A DNA stretch of 62,728 nucleotides from Planoprotostelium fungivorum (Eukaryota; Evosea; Variosea; Cavosteliida; Cavosteliaceae). The stretch lies in the NCBI GenBank assembly GCA_003024175.1, contig MDYQ01000189.1, forward strand, positions 1 through 62,728. The letters run 5' to 3'. Shown one piece after another: positions 32,202-43,000 of the stretch (positions are counted from its first letter, which is position 1; each line of letters opens with the position of its first letter). The notes under the pieces were generated by a model. That model did not search any database and was not told the DNA's origin. It was given only the letters and a program-made list of their open reading frames with translations. A program made the translations under genes and the position numbers.

Positions 32202-32691
32202 TCATCTACCTTTGAGATTCACGCGATAACACACGAAATCCGAGACGGGGTGAGAAGAGGAGAACGTGGAACGATTGCAAGAGACCAAAGAAGAACGTAT
32301 TCCATCTCTTCGGGCAAGAAGGGTAAAGGGCAGAAGAAGAATGGCGACGATGATGACAATGAGGCAGGCTCTCTGTACTTCTTCTAATAAGAGGACGCCA
32401 GACAGAACCTGGAGCCTTATCATCATCACGGTCGAACGGTCCTGCAATCAGCTGATCGAGAAGAAGATTGAGAGAGTCATCATATTTGTCACCAATCCCG
32501 ATAGCATCATGATGGAGGGTCACCGTCAAGATGCTCTATCCTCATTTTCGTCGACACACTGTCGACGTCATCACCAGCACCTTCCGAATGATCAACAGGT
32601 AATATCCGTCTTCTTTGAGGCCTGATCGCATATCCACGGCCATAATGGCAGGAAGTAACACTGCAAGAAAGAACAATCCAAAGTTGAACAT
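32202..32691 (-). CDS. Putative type I membrane protein, unrecognised
   Basis: Three exons join in frame (intron 1 gtgctgg...ggatag, intron 2 gttctgt...ttagaag, 28 nt) to give about 130 residues. The N-terminus MFNFGLFFLAVLLPAIMA is a signal peptide; a ~65-residue lumenal part with KYDDSLNLLLDQLIAG follows; then a single membrane helix ACLIVIIVAILLLPFTLLA and a short basic/Ser-rich cytoplasmic tail ending VNLKGR. No family recognised. Frame closure at both introns and the SP-TM topology support a real gene. A Met 16 codons upstream (MKRIDQDIQ) could be the start, but it would weaken the signal peptide. Confidence 0.5.
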
Positions 32692-32742
32692 TGCACAGCT
32701 GTGGAGCCTCTGAATGTCTTGATCGATTCTCTTCACTCTCTA

Positions 32743-32830
32743 CACCCAGCAGTAAGTTATAGCGATAACTCTTATCCGTGGTCCGAAGGTCCTGCTGTTA
32801 GACAAGGCCACTTCGGCTCTCGATGAACGA
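32743..32830. pseudogene. Relic of ABC-transporter gene sequence
   Basis: Plus-strand AAGGTCCTGCTGTTAGAC (32786-32803) and the following bases encode KVLLLDKATSALDE, a Walker B/D-loop copy nearly identical in DNA to the complementary strand of the ABCB gene near 37290-37320, but with the catalytic Glu changed to Lys. Just before it, CACCCAGCAGTAAGTT (32743-32758) matches 37548-37563 in the opposite relative orientation. So two bits of the same gene, inverted relative to each other, sit together. No open frame continues. Confidence 0.6.
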
Positions 32831-32839
32831 TGTGAATTC

Positions 32840-33074
32840 ATCATCTTTGTACCTCTTGCAAACAACATAACGAGAGGTAACGAATTCAAAACAAGTTGGC
32901 CGAATACATTGTCTCAACAACATTGCTTTATCTTCTTTACCATTTCTGTTCCCTTGGCACATTTCACATAAGCCTTGTGAATGACTAGCATGATACTAAA
33001 TGCAATCGGAATATAAATGAGAATCTGATTACACGGCCGAATTACAACGCGGAAATGGAAGGGCCGAAATAAAG
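32840..33074. other. Intergenic, no gene seen
   Basis: Between the ABC relic and the TFIIH p44 gene. A minus-strand frame (33141-32914) has a hydrophobic patch but no splice or family support. Confidence 0.35.
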
Positions 33075-34558
33075 ATGGATTCAGATGACGAGAAGGAGGA
33101 GAGACGATCATACAATTGGGAGAAGGGAATCGATAAGACATGGGAGAACATAGGTGAAGATGACAGCGACCTTCGTGCTCAGGAGAGAAAGAGAAAGTGA
33201 GGGATGTGATGTGTGAGTCGGTTTAATCATAGATAGGAAGAGAAGTACACAGAAGGCAATTCAGAATGTACGGAAGGGAATGACGAGATATGTCTTTGTG
33301 GTGTTAGATCTGTCCAAATCCATCTTGGACAAGGACATGAAACCATCCAGATTGACAGTAGCCGTGAAGACTGTAGAGGCCTTCATCTTGGATTACTTTG
33401 ATCAAAACCCTTTATCACAGATGGGAGTCATAGTCGCCCGCAGTTCACTGGCAGAGAAGATTACAGAGCTCAGCGGTAATTTCAATTCTTTGTTTTCTAT
33501 TTGACCTTCCACGTTACATCCTCACATCACGTCCAGGTAACCCATCCAAACACATCTCTACCTTGACCTCCACTTCGACGAACGTCAGCGGTGAATTCTC
33601 CCTCCAAAACTCTTTAGAGGTCGCTCGTTCGACTCTCTGGTGAGCTCATCTCCCCTCGAATCACATCCATCACGAACCACATCCTCCTCCTCTTTCTCGA
33701 ATACAAGATCCAAACGACACCCTCACAATTCTCAGTTACGTACCAGCCTACGGCAGTCGCGAGATTATCATCGTCAGCGGTTCCCTCAGCACATGTGATC
33801 CCGGGGACATCTTCGAGACGGTCGAACTTTTGAAGAAGGAAGGCATCAAAGTCCACATCATAGGTCTCTCTGCCGAAGTCTACGTCTGTCGTGCTGTCAC
33901 CGAGAGGACGAGTGGAAGCTATCACGTGGCTCTCAACGAGCCCCACTTCCGCGAGCTCTTGCTCAACTTGTCGCCGCCGCCACCTTCTTCATCAAAGACG
34001 GAGACGAGGCTGATCAAGATGGGCTTTCCTCAGAGGAGAGCGGATATCTCTCCTTCTCTGTGCGCATGGTGAGTATATGATCAATCGTGTCATTCGACTG
34101 ACGCATGGCAGTCATCAGCAACCGAAATATGGAGGGTATTACTGTCCACAGTGTCAGTCCAAGTGTTGCGAATTACCCACCGATTGTCAGGTGAAGTCCC
34201 TCACTCACTCATCAGACTCTTACATCATGATCAGGTGTGCGGATTGACTCTCATCTCTTCACCACACTTGGCCCGTTCGTACCATCACTTGTTCCCCGTA
34301 CCTTACTTCATAGAGCACGTTCCCCCTGTAGCGTGAGTCACTTGCCTCGTGTAACGACCACGGCTGAGAGGAAACAGTCAGAAGACGTTTGGAAGAGACG
34401 AGGCGGCCTGTCTGAGCTGCAGAGTTGCGTTGAGTCAAGCGGCTGTATATACTTGCCCTCAGTGTAAGGGAAATTTTTGTACCGAGTGTGACGACTACAT
34501 ACACGATTCACTGCACAACTGCCCGGGCTGCGAGATGCAGTCGAGACACAATCGATAA
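33075..34558 (+). CDS. GTF2H2: TFIIH subunit p44 (SSL1/GTF2H2)
   Basis: Core subunit of TFIIH, which stimulates the XPD helicase in transcription initiation and nucleotide-excision repair. About 390 residues. N-terminal acidic segment ([20 protein letters not shown]), then the VWA-like domain starting [20 protein letters not shown] with [19 protein letters not shown] and NPLSQMGVI, later [20 protein letters not shown] and [17 protein letters not shown]. The C-terminus has the Cys-rich C4 motif ([31 protein letters not shown]) and the C4C4 RING-like end ([28 protein letters not shown]). All signature blocks are present. Tail-to-tail with the ABCB gene, with 21 bp between stops. Confidence 0.95.
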
Positions 34559-34579
34559 ATCTGACTCTGTTCTTCTCTT

Positions 34580-37500
34580 TTAATGTTCTAACACGTTGAG
34601 ATTCTGTTGATCGACGAGGTCCTTGTACAAGCCGTTCGCTTCCAGGAGTTCAAAGTGTTTGCCCTGTTCGACCACCTTCCCGTCCTTGATGACGCAGATG
34701 AGATCGGCTCCCTGTACGGTCGACAGTCTGTGAGCGATCGTGATGGTCGTCCTCCCTGCATGACCATCAGCGACTCACGCGATCATCACGATTCACCTTC
34801 TACGGCACGGTCTAACGCTTCTTGCACGAGTTTCTCGGATTCTGAATCCAAGGCCGAGGTGGCCTCGTCGAGGAGAAGGATGCGAGGCTTTCTGACGAGG
34901 GCTCTCGCTATGGCGATCCTCTGCTTCTGTCCTCCAGACATCTGTGTGCCCTTCTCTCCCACGCGAGTGTCGTACTTTTCCGGTAGAGAAGTGATGAACT
35001 CTTCTACGTTGGCGATCTTGCACACTTCTTTGAGGAGCTTCTCGCGGTCAATTGAAACCTCGAGATCGATGGAAAGGTTCACCTCGTCGGAGACGTCACC
35101 GTCTGGGAGGCCGTAGGAGATGTTCTCCCTCACAGACATGTCGAACAGAACTGGCTCTTGACCGACGAGGGACATCTGCCCCCTCAGATGGTGCAGTTGA
35201 TACTCGGATACTCTGAATCCATCCGCTCGAACGTCACCAGAGATGGGATTGTACCTGAGATGATGAGGAGATGACAACGAATGATGAATGATAAGATGAT
35301 GGATGCAAATAAATCATTCCTTCATCTCACCATCTCTCGATGAGCCCGATCGTTGTGCTCTTTCCACAACCACTCGACCCCACCAGAGCCACCGTGTTGT
35401 TCTTCTCTACATTCAAGTTGAACTTCCCGTTGAATATGGGCATGTCCATTCTGGATGGATAGCGGAAGGTAATCTTATCCATGGTGATGTCTCCCGTGAT
35501 GTTGTTCTGTCTACCATCCTCCTCTGGATCGATGTCGCTCGTTCTATCCAGCAGCTGGAACGTGTTGATCGCACAGTTCCTTCCCTTGACAAATTTTGGG
35601 ATGAAGAGAGAGGCTCTACCCATGGACCCCGCCGTGAGGGTGATGCATATGATGACGACGAACATGTCTTGGAATTGGACTAATCCGGCCTCGATGAAAC
35701 GGATTCCGGCGTAGAAACCGAGAGCGTTGGTCCACATGTTAAATCCCATGTGTGCTCCGTAACCTTTTTCTCGTCAATGAAATTCTTCGCCTTCGAACTT
35801 CTCTATCATGTGGGATATGTTAGAACTCACCGATGGAAGCCAAGAAGGCCTTTCTGAGAGCTAATCTGTGGGGCCCTCTGATGTTTTCCACGTAACGATC
35901 CTCCCAATAACCTTCCGAAGTCAACGATTGTACCGTTCTGATCTCTGAAAAAGCTTCCGCTGCAATCTGCCCCGACTCTTTGTATGCCTACTCTGTTCAG
36001 TCATCTCATTGCGATTGCACCTCACCTTCTTCGTCTTATCTTCAAATCCTTGATGTACTCTCGATTCGAAAGCCGTGGCACCGATGATGAAGGGAAGAGC
36101 GGCCATGATGACCAAGGACATCTGCCACGAGTGAAAGAAGGAGATCGTCAGACCCGCAGCACAAGCAGAGACCAACTGAAAGACGTCTCCCCACACCTGT
36201 CCTCCAGCTTCAGACGAAACATGATCGATGCATCGATGCATGCGATATGAGAAGAGACGATCCACCTTGGTGATCATGTCGTTGACGCTGGCTGCATCCA
36301 CTGCGAGTGCAGAAGAGAGTGATCCGAGAGAATGATCCGGGTGATCGTAGAATGCAATCTGTCTCCCCTCAACTTCCCTTCGAACGTTCGTCTCTTCACC
36401 TCTTGTTTCATGATCGTTCGGAAGGTATTCGATCTCAACTTCGACGTGACTCTGGCTCCAGCGATCTCGAATGCGATGGTCTGCAGAGCGATACCGACGA
36501 AACCACAGACACCCACCACGGCGAACAGCATCGAGTATAAATTGCTTCCCTCCAGAGGACCGGGTGTGATGTCTTCCTTCGGTCCGTTGAGAAGTAGGAC
36601 GACCTGTGACGATGAGTGATCGAATCGGAATCGTTCAATTCACTTTGGAGAGGAGGAAACCGTAGAAGGGGAAGATCGTTCCTGCGATGGCAGCACCCAG
36701 GCAGCCTGGAGACACGATGAGATGACGAATGATGCATCAACTATTCTCACCGATGAGAATGAAGTACCAATCTCTCCTCATCAACTTGATGACCCTCCAC
36801 AGAGGTGAATAGTGGATCTTCTCCCTTCCCTCCTTCTTCTTCAGTCTCTCCGTCTCCTGCGGCATCGTCAGCCATAATTCGATTGATCGATAGTACCTCG
36901 TCGATCATGACTTGTGTTTCTCTCAGTCCTTGTGACGTTGTTAATTGTCTCGTGATCTTTGGTATGTCGGCCTGTCTGATGGTCTCGTGTTGTTCTTCCT
37001 CTTGATCGGAATCAACAGAGTCCCTCTCCATTCGGATCTTCTGCTTGTCCACCATCTCCTTGTAGATTCCTCCCCTGTGAGGCGGTGAATTCACATCTCA
37101 CATCTTAGTCTCACATGTTGTACAGAGATTCATGGTTACCTTGCTCGACAACCTTTCCCTTCTTAAGTACGATGATGTGATCTGCGTTACGAATGGTGGA
37201 TAATCTGTGAGCTACCACAATGGTGGTTCTCTCTTTCGATGCTTCGTCTAACGCTTCTTGTACGAGTCTCTCGCTCGCCGTGTCGAGAGCCGATGTGGCC
37301 TCGTCTAACAGCAGGACCTTTGGATTACGGATGAGAGCTCTTGCTATGGCGATTCTCTGCTTCTGTCCTCCGGATAACATTCCTCCTCTCTCCCCTACGA
37401 CAGTATCGTAGCCCTGAATCATCGTCATTCATCATAAGATCGATTGGACGATCACCTTGGGTAATGCTTTGATGAAGTTGTGACAGTTTGCCCTCTCACA

Positions 37501-39577
37501 AGCTCTCTCCATGTCTCTTTCGCTGACGGAATCCATTCCATCTGCTGCACCCAGCAGTAAGTTGTCCCGAATGGTCATATTGAACAGAGAGGGCTCCTGA
37601 CCAACAACACCTTCCCTCATCAGAGTATGTTCTATATCAGAAGATACACACCGATCTGCTTTCTCAGCCACTTCACGTCGAGTGATTTCACGTCTGCACC
37701 ATCTAACAGAACCTTTCCTCCGTCTGAATCGTAGAACCTCTGAACGAGAGACACGATGGTCGATTTACCAGATCCAGATGGACCGACAAAGGCTACCGTC
37801 ATCCCCGGTTTGATTTCGATGGATACACCTGCATCACTCTTCAACATCATTCTGCATCCATCTTCTACATCATCCTTACGAATGACGTCACAATTTCATT
37901 CGTACGCAGTAAGTCGGGACGAAAAACAGGATGAGTTGAGAATTCACCTTGAAGGATGGGAACGTTCTTCCTCGTAGGATAAGAGAAGGAGACGTCATCG
38001 AATCGGATGCTTCCCTCGCACTTGTTGAGGGTTAATCCCGACTGATCTGTGTCGATAGGAGGTCTTCTGTCGATGGTCTTGAAGATGTTGTAAGCCGCCG
38101 CTCTGCCTGTGGCGATGGCTGCTAGACTGGGTGATATCTGCATGAGAGAAATCGATCCTACACAAAGTTAGGTTCCACTCCCTCTGGTATCATCATAAAC
38201 CCACCCAACACCATGGATGTAAAGATGATCAACACTTTTCCTCCATTCATTCCGTCTGTCTATTGTATATCAGTGTATCTTCTTTAGATGAGGTCGTATC
38301 GATTCATCTAAATGGATGTGATATATCGTGACAGACTTTGAGTCATTCAGATGAAAGATCACCCCCTCAATGACCAACTTGGCTCCGTACCAGAAGGCCA
38401 GACCGAAGGAAGAAAAGAGCATGAACATGAACGTGGCAAATCCGAATCCAATCGAAATGCCTGCCTTCATACTGGCCACCTTGGCGATCTGATTCGTCCT
38501 TCAGAAATCTTCCTGTATCATCTACCTTCACCTCTACAAAATTGTCGTATCTCTCTTGAAATCTCTTCTGCATGGAGAAAGCATAGACGGTCCTCACGCC
38601 ACCGATGGCCTGCTCTGCGATAGCTCCCGCGTCTGCGTAAGCGTCCTGTCTGCTGCTGCTGAATTTCATCACGAACCGGATCATCAGACCTCCCGCGATG
38701 CCGATGAGGGGCAGACAGCCCAAGATGACCAAAGCCAGACGCCAACCTTGAGAGAAAGCCACAGCGAGACCACCGATGAAAGATGCGAGACTTCGAAGGG
38801 TGTCTCCCGCTCTCTCCGAGATGGCATCTTGGACCAATTGGGTGTCCGAGGCCAATCTTGTGTTCATGGATCCTGGGTGGTGTCACGAATGATGAGATGT
38901 GATGGTGATGGATGATTACCTTCTTCGGCTTGATCGAACCACGCGAGATCTTGTCGGAGGATGGAGTGGACGTACAGTTGTCTGATGCGCTGTGATGGAG
39001 TGAGAAGGAGAGAGGGAGGTGGATGTCACCCTCGTCTGGCGTTCACCGCTGAGGACCCAGCAGCACTGTGCGATGTAACCACCTACAAGAGTGGCTGCTC
39101 CGATGTAAACGATGCGAAGGATGGTGGGTCGTAACGCATCCATCAGGTTTCCTTGCAAGGCAGCTGTCATCCAATCAGTATGAGATTGTTCCCACCGATC
39201 GGATGACTCAAGATCAGAGGAGTGTGAGACACTCACTGGCGTCATTAAAGAGGCCTCCAAAGACAAGGTTTTGTATAGGACCAAGAGCACCTATGCCAAT
39301 GCTGGCTATACTTCCCAGACTACAACGCATTAGTAGGGGAATGCCGCGAGGTACATCACATGATCAAGAAGACGTCTCCAATGGTGGCGAACCTCCATAA
39401 CTTGAACAATCCTACACTCTTCTTCTTCTCTTCCTTCTTCTTCTCGTCGACGACCTTGACACTTCAGCCAAGCACCATCTCCTCTCCATTCACCTGCTTC
39501 CCTTTGGACTCATCCTTGATTTGATTCCACAAGAGTGGTTGATTTTCATCGATTCGTGCGTATACCTTCTTCACCAT
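34580..39577 (-). CDS. Full-length ABCB (MDR/P-glycoprotein-type) transporter
   Basis: About 1,300 residues with TMD-NBD-TMD-NBD order. N-terminal charged region [20 protein letters not shown]1 includes [20 protein letters not shown], a typical ABCB intracellular loop. NBD1: [17 protein letters not shown], Walker [11 protein letters not shown]-loop [12 protein letters not shown], signature [15 protein letters not shown], Walker [24 protein letters not shown]. An acidic linker ([14 protein letters not shown]) follows. NBD2: [17 protein letters not shown], Walker [22 protein letters not shown], signature [15 protein letters not shown] and [12 protein letters not shown]. Both ATP sites look catalytically complete. 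Probably exports hydrophobic compounds or lipids at the plasma membrane; substrate cannot be read from sequence. The second NBD signature has Met for Leu, which is tolerated. A DNA relic of NBD1 lies at 32743-32830. Confidence 0.95.
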
Positions 39578-39835
39578 AATATCGTCTGGTGATGTGAGTC
39601 TGTCGTCGTGATTGTGATGAGAAACCCCCGAAGAAAGGTCACGTGTTTTACGGCCCTCGGATTTGGAGATTTCCCGTCGGGAACACCGCGCCGATCTCAA
39701 ACAACATTACCTCCACTGCACCCATCAACTTTTTCATCACATCAGAGCTATAGCATGGTGCAATATGATCAATCAAATTAATCAAATATATAGACATAGT
39801 TCATTCATGGGTGTCTTGTATTATCTCATGATGTC
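39578..39835. other. Intergenic/promoter of ABCB gene
   Basis: About 258 bp between the ABCB start and the stop of the next minus-strand gene. It contains actcacatcacc 15 bases before the ABCB ATG (on the minus strand), resembling leaders of other genes here. Confidence 0.3.
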
Positions 39836-40018
39836 TTACAGCTTCTTGAAGACGATGCCCAATAGAAGAGCAGCGTAGATGGTAGACACCTGGATGACTT
39901 TTCCTCCTGGTCGAATGTATAACTTCTTGGTAGTCAGCTGGCACTTTGCTATCTCCTCTCCTCCCTTCTTGATGCTCATCATACCAGTAGTCACCGCTGT
40001 AGTACGTGTGGCAGACAT
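39836..40018 (-). CDS. Small single-helix membrane protein (60 aa)
   Basis: Uninterrupted frame: a soluble Thr/Lys-rich N-terminus (MSATRTTAVTTGMMSIKKGG), a basic stretch KKLYIRPGGK, and one hydrophobic C-terminal helix VIQVSTIYAALLLGIVFKKL. Tail-anchored topology and size resemble small mitochondrial membrane subunits (TOM accessory or respiratory supernumerary subunits), but no family could be named. It lies 26 bp downstream of the CLU-LRR gene stop on the same strand. Confidence 0.5.
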   Translation of the reverse strand: MSATRTTAVTTGMMSIKKGGEEIAKCQLTTKKLYIRPGGKVIQVSTIYAALLLGIVFKKL

Positions 40019-40043
40019 TTGAACCTGTCTCTTTCAGTCTACT

Positions 40044-43000
40044 TCACGTGAAGCCATCTGGTCTGTTCACCTCGTACGTATCGTGCTCGTTGAATTGAAC
40101 GCTGGCACTTCTGCAGTTGAACATGTTGTTCATCTCCATCGCATTGGTATACAATCTGTTGGTCGAATTTGCGTTCTGTGGCCTGATCTCTAAGTTGACC
40201 ATGTTCATCGATCCCACTGCCTGTGAAGAGGTCACCTCCGATGATGACGTCTCTCATCGTCTCACCTTTGAAACTCTCATTCTGCAGTAGTCCCAGTCGG
40301 TCCCTTGTGTCAGATTGGACGGATTGAACATGATCTCGTAGCCAGAAGGAGATACTGGCTGTGCCTTCGACGTGGTCGATCCTACATCATTCAATCACTT
40401 TCAAGAATGATAGAGATCTCACCTTTGATGTTGAGCGTGAGCGTGTTCGTACCACCGAAGGGGCTGAGCAGCTCGATTGGAATCTCTTCCGATGCGATGA
40501 TCTGTGACGATTCGATCCAAATTCTTCCTTTTTAACTTTACCTCGTAGACGCAGGAAGGGAGTCTGTACTGTCTAATGGATGGAAGTTTCTGCAGTACGT
40601 TCAACACTTGATCGTCCGATATACCAGAACATCTCGACACGTCGAGCATGGTCAGCTGCGTCAATTGCTCGATGGGAGGTACGAAGAGAGACGTAAGGGT
40701 GTTACACTCCATGATGCTTAACACCTGCACGATGTCAGTTCGTCTAAGAAGTAAATGAGTACCTCCAAATGCCTAAGAACGGGGCTCTCTGTCAGCACGT
40801 TGGACAGGTCGTCCGTCGCTCCACATCGAGTGATGGATAACTTCTTCAGCTTCGTGCAATGCTTAGACAGAAGAGCACCAGAGGGTGTACCCAGGTCTTC
40901 CGTATCACTCACACTCAACTCTTCTACTCGACTGCCCATCACCTGATCACCTTTCAGAATCTCTCTCGTAGAACGAAATAAATAGCAATGATCATGTGTA
41001 TCTTACCTCGAAGAAGTCTTCCATGTCTTCACCGGTGAGAGAAGGATAATCGTAGAGAGACCATTTCGTCACGGAGGGTGTCACCTTGGCCAGAGGTGCC
41101 AGAGTGGAAGTGTGGACTTGTCTGTCTAAAGACACCTTCCACCGTCAGCGTCTTATTACACACTCTCTCTTACCTCGTCGAGTAGAGGTCTGCTGGACAA
41201 CATGGAGATGATAGTCGACTGTTGGAATTCCAACTGAGATTTTCTCAAGTGCACCACGGACAGATTCGGAGCGCAGAGAGACAAGTTGAGAAGATCTTCG
41301 TCTTTCAGATTCGACGGGGGAGCGTCTGGAGATTGTATGCTTGTCAGATCGAACGATGTGAGTTCAGCCACGAGCGGACACAAGACCTGAGGAAAGTCTT
41401 AGAGAAGGCCTTACATTCATTCTCACCATTCCTCTGAATTGAGGCGAGTGACGTGAAATGAGGAGAGGTTCGATGAGATAAGAGAATTTCCTCGTGTGTC
41501 GACTGACTGAGGCGATAATCAGGTGAGGCTCATCATCATAGAAGATGATATGGATGAAAGACGATCGTGAACGAGAGAATCGTGCGATCAATTTCTTCTC
41601 ACACTGTAGAGACTTTGCCAATTTCGCTGCGGCTGGAGGATCTAGAAGGGCGATGGATTGGAACTGAGAGGAGAGAGATGCAGCTAATTCTTCATCTCGG
41701 CTCAATTTGAGCAGCTCGAGCTCCACCTTGAACTTGATCTTTTGCACTCCGGCGATCTGATGAGGACTCGGTGTCGATAGCTCTCTGATCTGGTTTCACA
41801 GTCAAATGATCGCTCGGTAGATGTGACGTACCAATCGCTCGGATATCTCCAAGTGCTTGAGAGCCAGAACGAGACAAGTCTTATCTTCTTCTTGTCTCTT
41901 GTGAGAGTACTCATCCAACAATATCTTGGCCTGATGTATCATCAGCGAGATGGACATAGAAAGTCATCGTCACCATCAACTGGTGGAGCTCTCTTCCGTC
42001 TGGATTCAATTTGAGAGCCCTCTGGCACACTTCAACAACTTCCTCCCAATTTCCTTGTTTGGGTGCTCTCTTCTTCAAGACTTTCGCTTCCATCTCGATG
42101 GCGGTGTACACTAACCCTTGATCCGTCCTACACAAGAAATGAATCTCTTTCTTCCACCGTTGACTCTCTCGAATCGTCTCGTGTCCTCCAATCTTCCTCT
42201 CACCTCACGTCACCTTGAATTCTCCTGAAGATTTGTAATGCATTCTCGAAGGCTTCTTGTGGATCTTTTGATCTAATCTGGTTCAGTCAAAGTGAAAGGG
42301 AACGAGATTGTGAATAGTACCGATTGACCAAGATCTTTCCGGTGAGGTAGAACATGTTTCCCATCTGAAGGGAGGCCATCTCATTGCCGATCATCGTGTT
42401 GATCGAATTGGTCAATTTGATCTGAGCGAGAGACAAGAGTCGCAGTTGGCTGTCCACATCGTGTCTCTCCTGCGCTTCCTGTGGAGGGTGAGACATTTGA
42501 AAGATTCGAACAAACTCACGTGAAATAAGAACATGCCGTCGGCAAATTCCACGAGGTTGAGGTGAGCTACGTGCGTCTTGATGTTGAGTATGTCTGTGCT
42601 GTGTCATCACATCGCAGAGAAGGTGAAGAGAAGACGAAATGAGAGTGAAGGAAGGAGGGTAGATGAGATGATGTCGTGATGTTACCTGGTTGCACGAACT
42701 CGAAGACTGAATTATTGATGTTGTCCAACGATCCAGGTGCCATCTCGATACAACAAGCCGATAAGATTCGAGTGATCAACTTCTTTCGGTCCATTTCAGA
42801 AGGCTCCGGTAACTTCTCTCCGTGGGACAAGATCCTCTGATATCTGTCCCATCAGACTCGATGGAGAGGGTGAACTCACTTCTGCGAGAGTGTCTGCTTG
42901 AGTAGTCTCCAGTAGTCCATGGAGCTGGAGTGTTTACCCAAGAGGATGTTGAGGAAGAGTGTGATGCTCTCTTCGAACGGCTCGTTCGTTGGGATTCCAG

